58,416 nt of DNA from Saccoglossus kowalevskii (Eukaryota; Hemichordata; Enteropneusta; Harrimaniidae), in assembly GCF_000003605.2 (NCBI RefSeq), contig NW_003108083.1, positions 447,067-505,482 of the forward strand. The letters are read 5' to 3'. The stretch's first letter is position 1; each line of letters opens with the position of its first letter. Position numbers and translations under genes: made by a program. The notes beneath the pieces are model-generated. The model was given only the letters and a program-made list of their open reading frames with translations. It was not told the DNA's origin and did no database searches. Of this stretch, positions 1 to 12,015 are shown one piece after another.

Positions 1-80
1 CCGTGGTATTTTCCCCATCATACAGTGCTGGAAATCCGACCACATCAACAGGGGGGTGCAGATATAAACTGGAATGGCCC
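1..80 (+). mobile_element. Right end of a TIR element (same family as 10041-10675)
   Basis: The first 80 bases match the reverse complement of the left end of the element at 10041-10675, including the terminal run CTGGAATGGCCC and the adjacent G-rich run, CATCAACAG block and TTTTCCCCATCATACAG block. Only this end is in the window; the rest lies upstream. It sits in an intron of the spermidine synthase gene. Seen directly; that it is a DNA transposon is inferred from the TIRs of the complete copy. Confidence 0.6.
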
Positions 81-1403
81 AATATCTGTCAAGATTTTTT
101 TGTTTATTTAAATGGTATTTAGGACAAAGTCGTAATTTATCTTAAATCTCCCTTCTTTTCTCAATTACTAAATCGTGGTTACAGGGTACAAATACTTGTT
201 TCAAATATGGATATAATAATTTTTTGTCTGGTATTTTTGTAGCAAGATAAGGTTCAAAATTGTAATTATTGGATTTTATATAGTTTTGTATTAATGTTTA
301 ATACATTGCTTTATTTGGTGAAGATGAAATATTTTCTTCTTGTAGATTTTTATTTTTCAATATATTTTGCACAGATACAGTAGAATACACAATAAATTTG
401 AGTGTTTTTTTTTCATGAAATTCTTGTTTCACCAGGCTTTTGGAAAGATTTTTTCAATATTTTTCAATATACTAGTACATGTAGAATCTAGGGTATGTTC
501 AAAACCCAAGTACACTGAGGTATGCAAAAAATGTCCCAGGAGATGTACACGCAGGATATATATATCTTTTGAACAAAAAATATTTTAAAGTTGATACATT
601 CTTAATGTGAAGCCTTATTTTAATTTGTTTATAATGCAGTCATATTCTGAAATAATCATGTGGACTATTAAGTGAAATACTTGATGGTCTAAGAGTGCGA
701 AATTACCATTCAAATAACAACAATTTTCAGCATGTCTAACATCAGCATCATTTTCTGATTTTTCATTCCCAAATGAAGCGTCTCACTATGTATTAGTTCA
801 ATATCACAGGAATTCAACAGTGTAACCCTCAATATTGTCTTATTGTGCTAGTGTACAACACTGACATAATACAGTGTCCATATACATGTATTAGCTATAC
901 TATTATAGGGAATTATATAATCAGTGCCAGTCTGTTGTCAGAAAATGTCATTTAGTGAATTTAAAAAATAATTATCAATTCATCTGTCATAGTAGGTTAT
1001 AAGTAATAATTTTGCAAACAAATGTGAATTTCTAAATTAGTCTAAATCGTTAATATGAATAATATTTCTTAAATAATGAAATGCTGCCAAAATTCACAAA
1101 ATGGCATTTTTGCCAAAAAAAAAAAAAGGTTTGGTGAATATAGATATACATGCTAACATCAACCTCCCAATACTATAAAATGGAAGACTTTTTTGGAGTA
1201 ATCGAGTCAGTTTTGGTGCAATATTTCATGCATTTTTATGTATTTTTTTTATAAATTTTGTATATTTTGGACGAATTAAACTTTACATACCCGGTAGGTA
1301 CATTGCCTATTTTTACTGTCTTTTTGAAGAAAATATTAACAAATTTGATTTTAGTATTCAAGGATTTAATGCAAATATTCATTTTTTGTTGTTTTTTTGA
1401 CAG

Positions 1404-2934
1404 AAAGTGATAGAAGTATCTAAAAAGTATTTACCTACAATGGCAGTGGGTTATGAGAGTCCCAAGCTGCTGCAGCATATCGGGGATGGTTTTGCTTTCA
1501 TGGGTGAACATAAAGGTGAATTTGATGTCATAATAACAGACTCTTCTGATCCTATAGGTAAGTGACCATATTATACACGACACTGTGTCATTTTGTTTTG
1601 AACATTTTATTCTGTCTTTGTATTTGCAGCGAATACACCCACATACTTTTGTAAATGACTAAGGTGTGTCTATTGTCAAAATAAGTCAAATTTTAATGAT
1701 CTAGTATATGTACATGTACAGTGCAATTTTTTTTTGTCTTTTTTTGTGATGCTTATATTAGAGGTTTGCTTCTAATTGAGCAAATATGTTCTATCATTTC
1801 TAGAACATGTAGCCAAGCCTAGCTTGTGGCACAGTGTCATAAAAAAACACATGTGATTTGGCTATTGTCATGTTATGGTTATTAGTCCCCGTTCGAGCAC
1901 AGTCTGAAAACGGGGACTTATGTTTTGACCTCCGTGCATCCGTGCGTGCGTCTGTGTGTGCGTCCAGACCTGTATCTTAGAAATGCCTGGACCAATCACA
2001 ATCAAACTTCACACATACATCATACATGATATTATACCTATGCACGTCAATTTGTTCCACGATCTGATTCAAGATGGCTGAATGGCGGCCATTTTTGTGC
2101 TAAAAAATCCTAAAAATGAAGCATTTCTCAGCTGTTTACAGATGGATTTTGTTCAAACCTTGTATATACGTTGGACATTATAGGACCTTGATGCACATTA
2201 TTTTGTTTTACGATCTGATTCAAGATGGCCGAATGGCGGCCATTTTTGTGCTAAAAAATCCTAAAAATGAAGCATTTCTCGGCTGTTTACAGATGGATTT
2301 TGTTCAAACTTGGTATATACATTAGACATTATGGGACCTTGATGCACATCATTTTGTTTTACGATCTGATTCAAGATGGCCTGATAGTGGCCATTTTTGT
2401 GATAAAAAATCCAAAAAATCGAGCATTTCTCGGCTGTTTACAGATGGATTTTGTTCAAACTTGGTATATACATTAGACATTACGGGACCTTGATGCAAAT
2501 AATTTTGTTTTTCAGATAAGATTCAAAATAGCCGACTGGCGTCCATTTTGTTTTAATGAATATGGTTCTCGTGCCATATCTCTGACTTGCTTTCACTGTT
2601 TATGTTCAAATTTTAAATATTCATTATACATCTTGTCATAAATAAACAGATTAGTTTGACGATCGTATTCAAAATGGCCAAATGGTGGCCATTTTTGTGC
2701 TAAAGAATCATCAAATATCAAGCATTTCTGGCATTTATGGATGGATTTTGTTCAAACTTGGTACATATATTAGACATTACGGGTTCCTGATGCACGTCAT
2801 TTTATTTTTCAGATTGGATTCAAAATGGCTGTCTGGCGGCAATTTTGTTTTAATGATTGGGCTTCTAGAGCCATATCTCTGACATGCTTTGACTGATTAT
2901 ATATACAAATTTTATATATTCGTTATACATCATG

Positions 2935-2970
<36 letters not shown>

Positions 2971-5900
2971 GTGTATTCAAAATGGCTGATTTTGAATGCT
3001 GTTCCAGAGCAATATCTCTCAATATGGACAAGTACTTGTTTGACGATCAGATACAAATGTCAATCATTTTAATGTTAAAAAATCATATTCCTGACATGGT
3101 TATATTCCAGCTATATTACTATAAATAAAACTATATATCTTAAATTTGATAACTAACGAGGACTGTGCCATGCATGGCTGGTTTAGTATAGTTTCACGTA
3201 GCTGGATTTGTTTGATTTTATTGCTCATGAATCAGCTCATGGTAAACTACTTAAACAGTTTGAAATATGTCTGTGTACCTCTTTTTTTAGCTCCCCTGTC
3301 GACTTTGTCGAGCGGAGCTTATCATATGAGTGATTGTCTGTTGGCGTCCGGTGTCCATCGCCATCTGTCGTCCGTGTCAATGTTTTACTTTTTCAACTTC
3401 TTGAAAACTACATGCCTGAATGCTTTGATATTTGGTGTATATGTACCTTGGGTAGGCCTCTCTTAGATTTATTCATTTCATTATGATATCTTTAATTCTC
3501 TAAGTGAATATTTTTGTAATTTTTGGTAAAAAGTGATGTTTTTGACTTCTTGTTAAAAACTACAAGTCTGATTACTTTCATATTACATATATAGATACTA
3601 CATGTGGACCTTTCACAGATATGTACATTTCGTGATGATATCTTCAATTGTCTAATTTTGATGAATATTTTTGTAATTTTTGGTGAAAAGTGATATTTTC
3701 GAATTCTTGTTGAAAACAGCAAGTCCCATTGCATTGATACTATGCATATTGTTCATTTTCTAATGATATCTTCTGTTCTTTAATTGTAATGTGCATTGCT
3801 AACAGTGGAGCTATCTCAGCCGAGAGGCTGCTTGTTTTTTAATAAAATATACGTCCAGGCACAGTTTTATATTAACACAAGTTTTTTAAAAAAATCATTC
3901 AAAAGGCGTATTTTAATCAACAGTCTAATGTATTAACTATGTAATCAGCATACAATGGTATCCCATCTACTGTATCTAAGACAAAAATTTCTGTGACATT
4001 ATTTTTTTTCACATATGACCTATATTATCTATTTGCAAAATTTAAAATATAATTTTTATCAATAGAGTATGATATATTAACTATGTAATCTGCATACAGT
4101 GGTATCACATTTATCTGAAAAATTGGTATGTGACACCATTATTCTTTTTCACATATGACCTATATAATCTCTTTGCAAAATATAAATTACAAAGACTTGA
4201 AACTGTATTTATTGATCAACTTTGAAGTACTGTGAAATACTTTATTTTAGCTGGAATTAATTTTTGCTAAAAAAAACTTTTTGAGTGTTTTGTATGAAAT
4301 TTATTTTCACTGATTTCTGGCGAGTTGAATGTAAAATATAGGAAAAAAAGTATATTGCTGGATTTTATTTTCACTGAATCATTACTTCAGTGAAAATAGC
4401 GAAAATTAATTCCAAGCGAAAACAAGTATTTTACAGTATAATGATTGCCATGAGATGAGTGCATAATAAAGTCACACAGAGAATCATAAAATAAATGTCT
4501 GTGCTACAATATATCAGTGTTTTTAACAGTTAGTGAGTAAGAATAATATTTCATGATGTTTTGTTGTAGGCCCAGCTGAGTCATTGTTTGAGAAACCCTA
4601 TTATGAGTTAATGAAAGCAGCATTAAAACCAAATGGTATAGTCTGTACACAAGGTAAGGTATCTATAATTGTTGCCACGGCAACATAAAGAATTATTGTT
4701 AGTGTTAAGTTGTTGTCATACAACTGTTCATAGAAAATACTGATAATTAGAAAATTATCTTCAACCTGTGTTGCTTAGCAACACAAGTAATCATGATTAC
4801 TTAATATGTAGTCAATATTTTCAGCAAAATATGATTGTTAGATTTTTCTATCATGTTTCAATTATCAAAATATTTTTTTTTGGCACTTTAAAAACCATAA
4901 TTGACTTTTTTATTTTTTTACATAAAACATTCACATAATTAATATAGCCAATGTGAAATTGTCCTAAATTGTCATAAAAAATACAAGATTGTAAACCTTT
5001 TTCATTTAGAAATCCTTAATTAGATGCATACATGTAGTGTTAACTTGACAGTGTAGATAATTTGGAGAAGTCATATTAATAAGTGGGACTTGCAATCAGC
5101 AAATATAAACATTTTTTTGTGTGGTTAACTTATCCTGTGTATCATGCCTGTTCCATGTGATACAGCCCATTGGATACTTTTGTTTTCCTGACCCCAATGG
5201 GCTATTGATGAAGATGATTGGGTGATGCACTCAATTCAAAAGTGTGAGGTCATCTCCATAGATACCAAAACATGACTCATTTGACAACTTTGCAATTACC
5301 TTTTTTAATGGTACATGTATACATGTATGGTAAATATTAATGTTTATGCTATATGTACTGGTGTTTTTAAACATTCACCGACATCTGTTTTGATGTTAAA
5401 GTTGCATATACAGACTGTTATTTTTAATTCTGCCAACCTCAACTTTGCAATTTTCAAATGTCAAATGGCAATTACATGTAGATGTGCTATGCAGATCAAT
5501 CAGATCTGTTTGAACTCCTGCAGAACTTAACCAGGGTTTCCCCAAGGTCACATCCATTAGTTAATGAATCTTGGCCAGCAGATTTGGTCTTTCATTTGAG
5601 TCTTTGGCATACTAACCCATTTGTAGACCCAATTTTACAGGTTGTCTTAACACAGAAAATAAATAATAATTTCTCATGGTGGCTGACTAACTTAATCACC
5701 AAATAAAAAAATTTATTGCTGCAATCCCAGAAAAGTAAATTGTACATACACTGGACAACTTCAGAAATTATGTTTTGTTTGTTTTTGAAAACAGTTATGA
5801 TTTTTATTCACAATATATTCTAATTAAATTATAAAATGTAATACAGTTAGCAGTCTGTATATACATGTATAACTTAATATCACCACGCACATTGGTTAAT

Positions 5901-8900
5901 ATCTGAAAATAATGGTAAATAACAGAAACATTAATATATACCATATTCAAAAACATTATTGCAAAGTTGTGTGAATTGTATTTGACATACATTTGTATGT
6001 TGATCAAGCTCACAAATGATTTATTAAGTATAGCAATCTGAAATAGTTTTCTTTAGTTTAGTTTATGCTTCGAAACAGTGATTTACTATTAGAATGTTTA
6101 AAACACACTGTATATAATCACAAGATGGCAGACGTAGTCAGAAATGTACTAAAGCAAGTCATGATTGAATTAGTGAGTTGTTATTGTGATAATGCAAGAC
6201 AATAATAATGGTTCCCATACATACAAGTCATTTATGTTTAAAGTTTTTATGGAGAAAGGAGGCGTTTTCAAGAAAACTTAACATGCAAAATAATCAAAAA
6301 GCAGCCATTTGGAATCCATGTGAACACATTATTCTATGGATAGTCAAAATACTCCAATGTAGCCCTCATAATACTACATAACTTTTTTTTTAGCATAGTT
6401 TACCAAACAAAATTTTGAGATACATGTATGATGGAATGTTTTGGCCATAGTAATTGTAAATCACTCAAAACAAAATTTGGGTGAATTTTCGTTTTTTATT
6501 TAAAAAAAAAAATTCGCTATTTTTGTCCAAATCTTCTGAAGGACTATAGTGTAGACTATAAACAGAACTATTTTGTGATGAAAAGAGGGAACTGATGGTG
6601 AAAATGTTAAAGACATGAAAATAAGGTTAATAGAATATTATACATATATAAGACCTTTCTGACTGGCAGAATTTACTAAATTCTGATATTCAAATATGTC
6701 CAGACCCGTTTCTCAGAAATAAACAGGGCGACTCATTCAAAATTGTTATCAGGATCATGCATATTAGGTTTACAGGTACATGAGGGAAATGTAGAACTGT
6801 CATCTATTGTTTTAGAAAATTAGCATATCTATTTGCATATCTAATGATTGGCACCATTGACTATGAAGGGTATTGGCAGACATTTCTGACATGAATTGCG
6901 AGCCATGATAACCAGCCAAACAGTTGTATGGAATCCAGACTTGCCAAATTCAATCTACTGAAAATGTTTCTGAACATTTGTGCAGTGAATTAGGCGAAAT
7001 AAATTACCTGTTCATATACTAGTTCCTTGTAAACTCACTAAATGAATTCATTAGCAATATAGCCATATTTTTGGCACTTAGAAATATCATTTGGTACAAC
7101 AATTAATCATTGACTTTAGCCCATATCTCTAGCTGTCTATATGTATTTAGATATTTGACTTCAGTGGAGGAGGGGGGGTACCTGATAGTTTTTGGAATTA
7201 TGACTTTATTGCGTTAGTTTGATTCAAATGGCTAAATGGTATAGGAGAAATCAGCCATTGTTTCCATAGAAAGTTTAGATAACCTAACTTTTTTTTTTTC
7301 AATTTGATGAAACTTTCACATTTTATTTGATATCCTGGTCCATATTTACATTGACACTCATCAAAACTGTACATCTGTGTGTTCTAAGGTTCTAGTATTG
7401 TCCTGTTCGGTGATTGGGATTTACCTACATGTACATTTCCCGCACTATATGTTGTAAGCAGTTCAGTAAAACACAATTGCTCACAGTTGTATCTAGTACT
7501 TTAACAGCACAAAACATTATGACAAGGCGCAATGTAATTGTGATCATTGATCAAACTTACTTGCTTGCCTATGAAATGCATGACTGAATTTTAACACCGC
7601 TAGTCATTGTCAATATGTAAACATATGTGTACCTCTTCTAACTGTTGTGAACATTTCTAATGACAGTTAAACTTTGAACTACTATCATGTTCTTTTTCTT
7701 AACAGGAGAATGTCAATGGCTTCATCTTGATTTAATCAAAGAAATGACATCATTTTGTAAAACATTGTATCCAGTTGTTAGATATGGCTATTGTACTATT
7801 CCAACCTATCCCAGTGGCCAGATTGGCTTCATGCTTTGTAGTCTCAATCCAGTAAGTACCAGATTGGCTTTATGCTTTGTAGTCTCAATCCAGTAAGTAC
7901 CAGATTGGGTTTATGTTTTGTAGTCTCAATCCAGTAAGTACCAGATTGGCTTTATGCTTTGTAGTCTCAATCCAGTAAGTACCAGATTGGCTTTATGCTT
8001 TGTAGTCTCAATCCAGTAAGTACCAGATTGGCTTTATGCTTTGTAGTCTCAAATCCAGTAAGTACCAGATTGGCTTTATGCTTTGTAGTCTCAATCCAGT
8101 AAGTACCAGATTGGCTTTATGCTTTGTAGTCGCAATCCAGTAAGTACCAGATTGGCTTTATGCTTGTAGTCTCAATCCAGTAAGTACCAGATTGGCTTTA
8201 TGCTTTGTAGTCTCAAACCAGTAAGTACCAGATTGGCTTTATGCTTTGTAGTCTCAATCCAGTAAGTACCAGATTGGCTTTATGCTTTGTAGTTTCATTC
8301 CAGTAAGTGCCAGATTGGCTTTATGCTTTGTAGTCTCCATCCAGTAAGTACCAGATTGGCTTTATGCTTTGTAGTCTCAATCCAGTAAGTACCAGATTGG
8401 TTTTATGCTTTGTAATCTCAATCCAGTAAGTATCAGATTTGCTTTATGCTTTGTAGTCTCAATCCAGTAACTACCATATTGGCTTTATGCTTTGTAGTAC
8501 AATCAAATGTTCGTGTACATGGTATACATGTATGTTGTGCATGTTGCATACATTATGTAGTTTATTAATCCAGTAAGTACTAACATTGTATGACAGAATA
8601 GACAGACGGATTTGATAAGCCAAAGTGTGACAGAGTCAGAAATTACTAATTTGGGTTCTGTCTGTCTATGCAGAGCTACTTTTGACCAATCGTATTCAAT
8701 CTTTACACAAAGACTATGCATGATACCCTACATACTTGTATGTATTCAGTTTTCTTTAACAATTTGACTAAATATGGCTGATTAGCGATAATTTTCATTC
8801 TTCAATTTACTAAATTCTGATATTTGTGTAGATGTGTCAGGAACTGTTTATTTGAAAAGGCCTTGGTCGTTTCTTTCAAACTTTGTCATGATCGGTTTAT

Positions 8901-11350
8901 TGGGTTACAGGTGCACATACATTTTCAAGATTTGGACAAAATAGTGGCCATTTTGTTTTTATGCATGTCCATATCAATTCTTCATTGATCGCCTCATTCG
9001 GTTAAAAGTATTTATACTTTCTACTATACACAGATAATATTTGTTTAGTTTATAGGTATCTGACTTAAATCAAACACTATATTCCCAGTCTGTTAAAGTG
9101 CCTGAAACCATTTTTCTGAGTTGGACAGGACAATTTCATTCAAATTGCATTCGGAGTTACAGGTGCCTGTCATTTTTCAAAACAAAAATGGCCAACTGAC
9201 ACCCATTTCTGTTTATGGTTATCAGTGTTACTTTCTCTAAAATACAATGAAAAATACAATATTTAGTGTAAGCATGCATATGATGAAAGAGTCCCTTGGT
9301 GCTAAACATTGACTGACTATCTATAATACCAACTGGGGACTGTGCATTGACGATATTAAAAAAATAAAATTACTGTGTAAAAATTTGTGTATGCTTTTTC
9401 TGGTGGCTTCATGCATCAAAAATGAACATTGATCAAGTCTAGAAGTCACTATAATCACAAACTGCCTGACCAGATTGCCTATTCTGACACATGTTCACAT
9501 TAGGATTATTTGTTTTTCTTTTAATTTATATTTCAGAAAACTAAATTTAATGAACCAGTTAGAAAGTGGTCCAGAGAGGAACTAGAAAAGCTAAATCTAC
9601 GATATTACAATAGTGCAATACACAGTGCTGCATTTGTATTACCACAGTTTGTACACCAGGTAAAATGTTTTTCTTCATCATGGTCATAAACTCGCCATCA
9701 TTGCTGGACATAGTGATCCTCAATCATGTAGAGAAATTATGATATCATGTGAAATTATGCATTTTTATAAACAATTATTCTAAACTTATCATTCACAGTT
9801 TTGACTGATTTTGTTAGCTCTACTGTTGACTTTGTCAAGCGGAGCTTATACTACAATGTATGAGTGATTGTCCGTATCAACTTCTTACTTTTTCAACTTT
9901 TTCTTCTTGAAAATTACAAGCCTGAAGGCTTTGATATTTGGTGTATATGTACCTTGGGTAGACCTCTCAGATTTGTTCATTTCATGATGATAACTTCACT
10001 TCTCTAATTTTGATAAATATTTTTGGTAAAAAGTGATATTGGGCCATTCCAGTTTATATCTGCACCCCCCCCCCCCACTGTTGATGTGGTCTGTATGATG
10101 GGGAAAATACCCCGGAATTCCAACTGTATATGGAGAAACAGAATCTGGAAATCCAGATGAGTATGGAAAAAAAAATCCTGGAAATCCAGGCAGTTATGGC
10201 TACTAAATAAAATATGGCCTAGTTTATCTCTCCACATACCGGTTGATGAGTTTGAATTTCCAACAGTATGACTAAAAGAAAACTTGGAATTCTGACTGTA
10301 TATGGTAAAAAAATTGGGCCAGTATGAAATAGTTATTACTGAAATAACATTAGGATGGTGGCACGAATGAGCTCATCAACACCATGAATGAGGACTAGTT
10401 TGGATTTCCATTATCAAATATAAAATTTTGAACTTGGTAAATTAGCATATGATGAGAGTTGTATTTAGAAATCCTATTCTGTATGGTGGCACAATGGAAC
10501 TCATCAACACCATAAGTAGGAACTATAGTTTTGGATTTCTATTACTGTATGGTGAATGGTGATTTGGAAATAAAACCTTGTATGACTTGTACACCCATGG
10601 AAATTATACTCTGTATGAAGTAAACACACAAGCTCATCAACAGGGTGGAGGTGCAGATATAAACTGGAATGGCCCATTTTCAGATTCTTGTTGAAAACAG
10701 CAAGTCTGATTGCTTTGATACTATACATATTGTTCATTTTCTAATAATATCTTCTGTTTTTTAATTAAATTTGTTCATTGCTAACAGCGGAGCTATCTCA
10801 GCCGACAGGCTGCTTGTTTAAATTGGTTATAAATGAAGGCAGATCATAATAGTTAACATAATTATGTGCATCAATTCGTTTCAAATTTTGAATTAATATC
10901 ATTTATGTCGGCTTACTCACACATTACATTTACCTTTGCGATTGGATTGGTGGAAGTTTCTTTTATATTTTAAATGTATTAGCTTTTTTACATGTTTTGA
11001 TTTTGTTTAAATTAGGTAGAAAGCAAGGGTTTATGCACACTATAATACACCCAATGGCAGCTATTTTCCCACTGAAATACAATAACAGGCTTATAATATA
11101 TTTTAAACTTAGCATTCACATAGTACTGTTAGTGAACCAGAAATACTGAGTAGTTAGAAAGGTAGAAATACCAGTTTTTGTTTTGATGATTTGATATCAT
11201 TTCTGCTATGTCACCAAAGTCAATTCAGCTAAATACATTACACAACTTTATACGTTAACTCAAATTACAATGTTCAATGAAAATGAACCGTAATCTTTTT
11301 TCTCTTCAAAGATTATATTTGTTTTTTTACAGGAACTTCGAAAATTATAA
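1404..11350 (+). CDS. SRM: Spermidine synthase, 3' part (five coding exons)
   Basis: Spermidine synthase transfers an aminopropyl group from decarboxylated S-adenosylmethionine to putrescine, making spermidine in the cytosol. The window holds the C-terminal 174 codons in five exons: 1404-1557, 4570-4653, 7706-7851, 9537-9659 and 11333-11350. All have AG/GT borders and compatible phases (1, 1, 0, 0), and the last ends in TAA. Visible motifs are GDGFAF (the conserved GDG of the nucleoside pocket), [10 protein letters not shown] with the catalytic Asp, [11 protein letters not shown], and [10 protein letters not shown], which shapes the polyamine site. The last exon has only five codons (ELRKL). 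The N-terminal half lies upstream of position 1. No frameshift or stop was found, so the gene looks intact. Exon 7706-7851 is followed directly by a minisatellite that copies its 3' end (separate entry). Spermine synthase is less likely, because the sequence follows the shorter SRM form. Confidence 0.93.
1885..3190 (+). mobile_element. Helentron-like non-autonomous element, hairpin end plus 151-bp tandem core
   Basis: The left end is a strong hairpin: GTCCCCGTT (1885-1893) pairs with AACGGGGAC (1909-1917), followed by CTTATGTTTTGACC. The core from about 2040 to 2640 is a direct tandem repeat with a 151-bp period. Each unit has a GATTCAAGATGGCC..GGCGGCCATTTT block and a CAGATGGATTTTGTTCAAAC block; more diverged units run to about 2990. 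The right end, near 3150-3190, resembles those of two other copies (near 9336 and 34015). Hairpin end, tandem core and no coding capacity fit Helentron-associated elements (HINEs) of marine invertebrates; the class is inferred. Short open frames in the core are repeat artefacts. Confidence 0.6.
2936..2968. repeat. (TA)n microsatellite
   Basis: An uninterrupted TA dinucleotide run lies inside the tandem core of the hairpin-end element. Confidence 0.9.
3289..3836 (+). mobile_element. AGCTC-type hairpin-end element (uninterrupted copy)
   Basis: It begins with AGCTCC, a short GTCGAC/GTCGA stem and GGAGCT, and ends with GGAGCTATCTCAGCCGAGAGGCTGCTTGTTT, which holds an AGCC..GGCT hairpin. Inside are repeated blocks (TTTTTGGTAAAAAGTGAT, TTCTTGTTGAAAAC, TTTGATAT) about 150 bases apart. 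A second copy at 9816-10819 has the same ends and order but carries a nested insertion. No coding capacity. The Helentron/Helitron-like assignment is inferred from the end hairpins. Confidence 0.6.
4228..4438. mobile_element. Palindromic MITE with TA target sites
   Basis: The first ~37 bases (TACTGTGAAATACTT.. to ..GGAATTAATTTT) are the imperfect reverse complement of the last ~37 (AAAATTAATTCC.. to ..GTATTTTACAGTA). The complementarity continues inward through a TTTTCACTGA block, so most of the 211 bases can fold on itself. TA flanks both ends, as in Tc1/mariner-type MITEs. It lies in the SRM intron between exons 1404-1557 and 4570-4653. A related end (TTTTACAGTAT) is near 42040. Confidence 0.7.
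4654..7705. other. SRM intron, mostly unannotated
   Basis: No coding signal here. A weak inverted repeat (AGCCCATTGG / CCAATGGGCT) lies near 5165-5215. The stretch 6660-6810 resembles 8800-8930 (ACTAAATTCTGATAT, then TTACAGGT), so an old dispersed repeat is present in both. The rest shows only AT-rich sequence. Confidence 0.5.
7819..8510 (+). repeat. 41-bp minisatellite copying the SRM exon end and 5' splice site
   Basis: The last ~33 bases of SRM exon 7706-7851 and its splice donor are repeated head to tail about 16 times. The unit is CAGATTGGCTTTATGC..GTCTCAATCCAGTAAGTAC. The period is 41 bp, with single-base indels in a few units (near 8050 and 8165). The exon itself has GGCTTCATG, whereas the copies have GGCTTTATG, a silent change. 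Most copies keep an intact GTAAGTACC donor; the last ones decay (GTAACTACC near 8467). Because 41 is not a multiple of 3, splicing at the next donor would shift the reading frame. Confidence 0.95.
8740..9360 (+). repeat. Diverged copy of the ATGGCC tandem-core repeat family
   Basis: Units with TTACAGGTGCA, AATGGCCAACTG and CCATTT blocks recur loosely. The right end near 9336 (GGGGACTGTGCATTGACGAT) matches the ends of the hairpin elements at 3150 and 34015. The left hairpin is not recognisable, so this is an old, decayed copy. Confidence 0.4.
9816..10819 (+). mobile_element. AGCTC-type hairpin-end element, interrupted copy
   Basis: Same family as 3289-3836. It starts AGCTCTACTGTTGACTTTG and GGAGCTTAT, and ends GGAGCTATCTCAGCCGACAGGCTGCTTGTTT. 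After position 10040 it is interrupted by a 635-bp TIR element and resumes at 10679 with CAGATTCTTGTTGAAAACAG, as in the uninterrupted copy. It lies in the last SRM intron. Confidence 0.6.
10041..10675. mobile_element. Nested 635-bp TIR transposon with ATT target duplication
   Basis: The ends are perfect 26-bp inverted repeats starting GGGCCATTCCAGTTTATATC, extending imperfectly to about 46 bp. ATT precedes the left end (10038-10040) and follows the right end (10676-10678). The uninterrupted host copy at 3289-3836 reads GTGATATTTTC at the matching site, the expected empty site with a single ATT. Inside are two diverged copies of a GGTGGCAC..CTCATCAACACC block and a C homopolymer near 10066. 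It has no coding capacity. A 3-bp duplication with GG-starting TIRs would suit a PIF/Harbinger-type non-autonomous element; that class is inferred. Confidence 0.75.
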
Positions 11351-12015
11351 TGGTGTAGTGTAGACCTGACGAACTTAATCATATCAGAAATAGCAGACAT
11401 TAGTTTCAACAATTCATTATACTTCCTCTGTTTTTAGTGTGTAAGTTTACTTCATAACCTTATTTGCATATTTAATATTTTTTATTAAATCGATATATTC
11501 ATCGGTGTTTAGTTTTATTTGCATGCACCAATATAGTATACACAAACAACGAATGTTTGTTGATTTTAAGAAACTTTCTTTTTTGAACTAATGCACTCCT
11601 GAAGAGATTATTATGAAGAAATTATCCAGTACACGATGTGAACACAGGAAAAAAATAGAATACATGTACATCACTGCCTGAAACTATATCAAAAGCTTTG
11701 AGCTCCTACATGTAGCACTGATAATGTAAGATAACAACAACATGCTTTGATAGAGGAAAACTTGATAACACATTTGTTTAGGCATTCAATAATGTATCCA
11801 AGTGTCAATTATATTGGCTTATTTTATATCAGTATTGTATATTAAGAAGAACATTATCACTCACACTCAATAATTAATGTGTATACAAGCTTAAGCCTTC
11901 ACCATTTCAGTTCAAGTCATTTTATCTGTATTGAATATTTAATGTTTTGTGGTGAAACTTGGGGCCACAATCTAGTATATGAAAAAGCCCAACAATAAAA
12001 TTGTTTTAAACAATA
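11351..12015 (+). other. Probable 3' UTR of spermidine synthase with poly(A) signals
   Basis: AT-rich sequence follows the TAA at 11348-11350. The first canonical AATAAA is at 11994-11999, with another AATAAA-type word about 15 bases later. The true cleavage site cannot be fixed from sequence alone. Confidence 0.4.

Noticed and set aside
2116-2882. Three similar short open frames of ~69 codons with shared peptides
   Set aside because: They fall on the 151-bp tandem core and repeat with it; non-coding repeat artefacts.
7852-7896. Read-through extension of the SRM exon into the minisatellite
   Set aside because: The GTAAGT at 7852 is a strong donor in the expected place for the family, and the next exon continues in phase; the extension hits TAA in the second unit.
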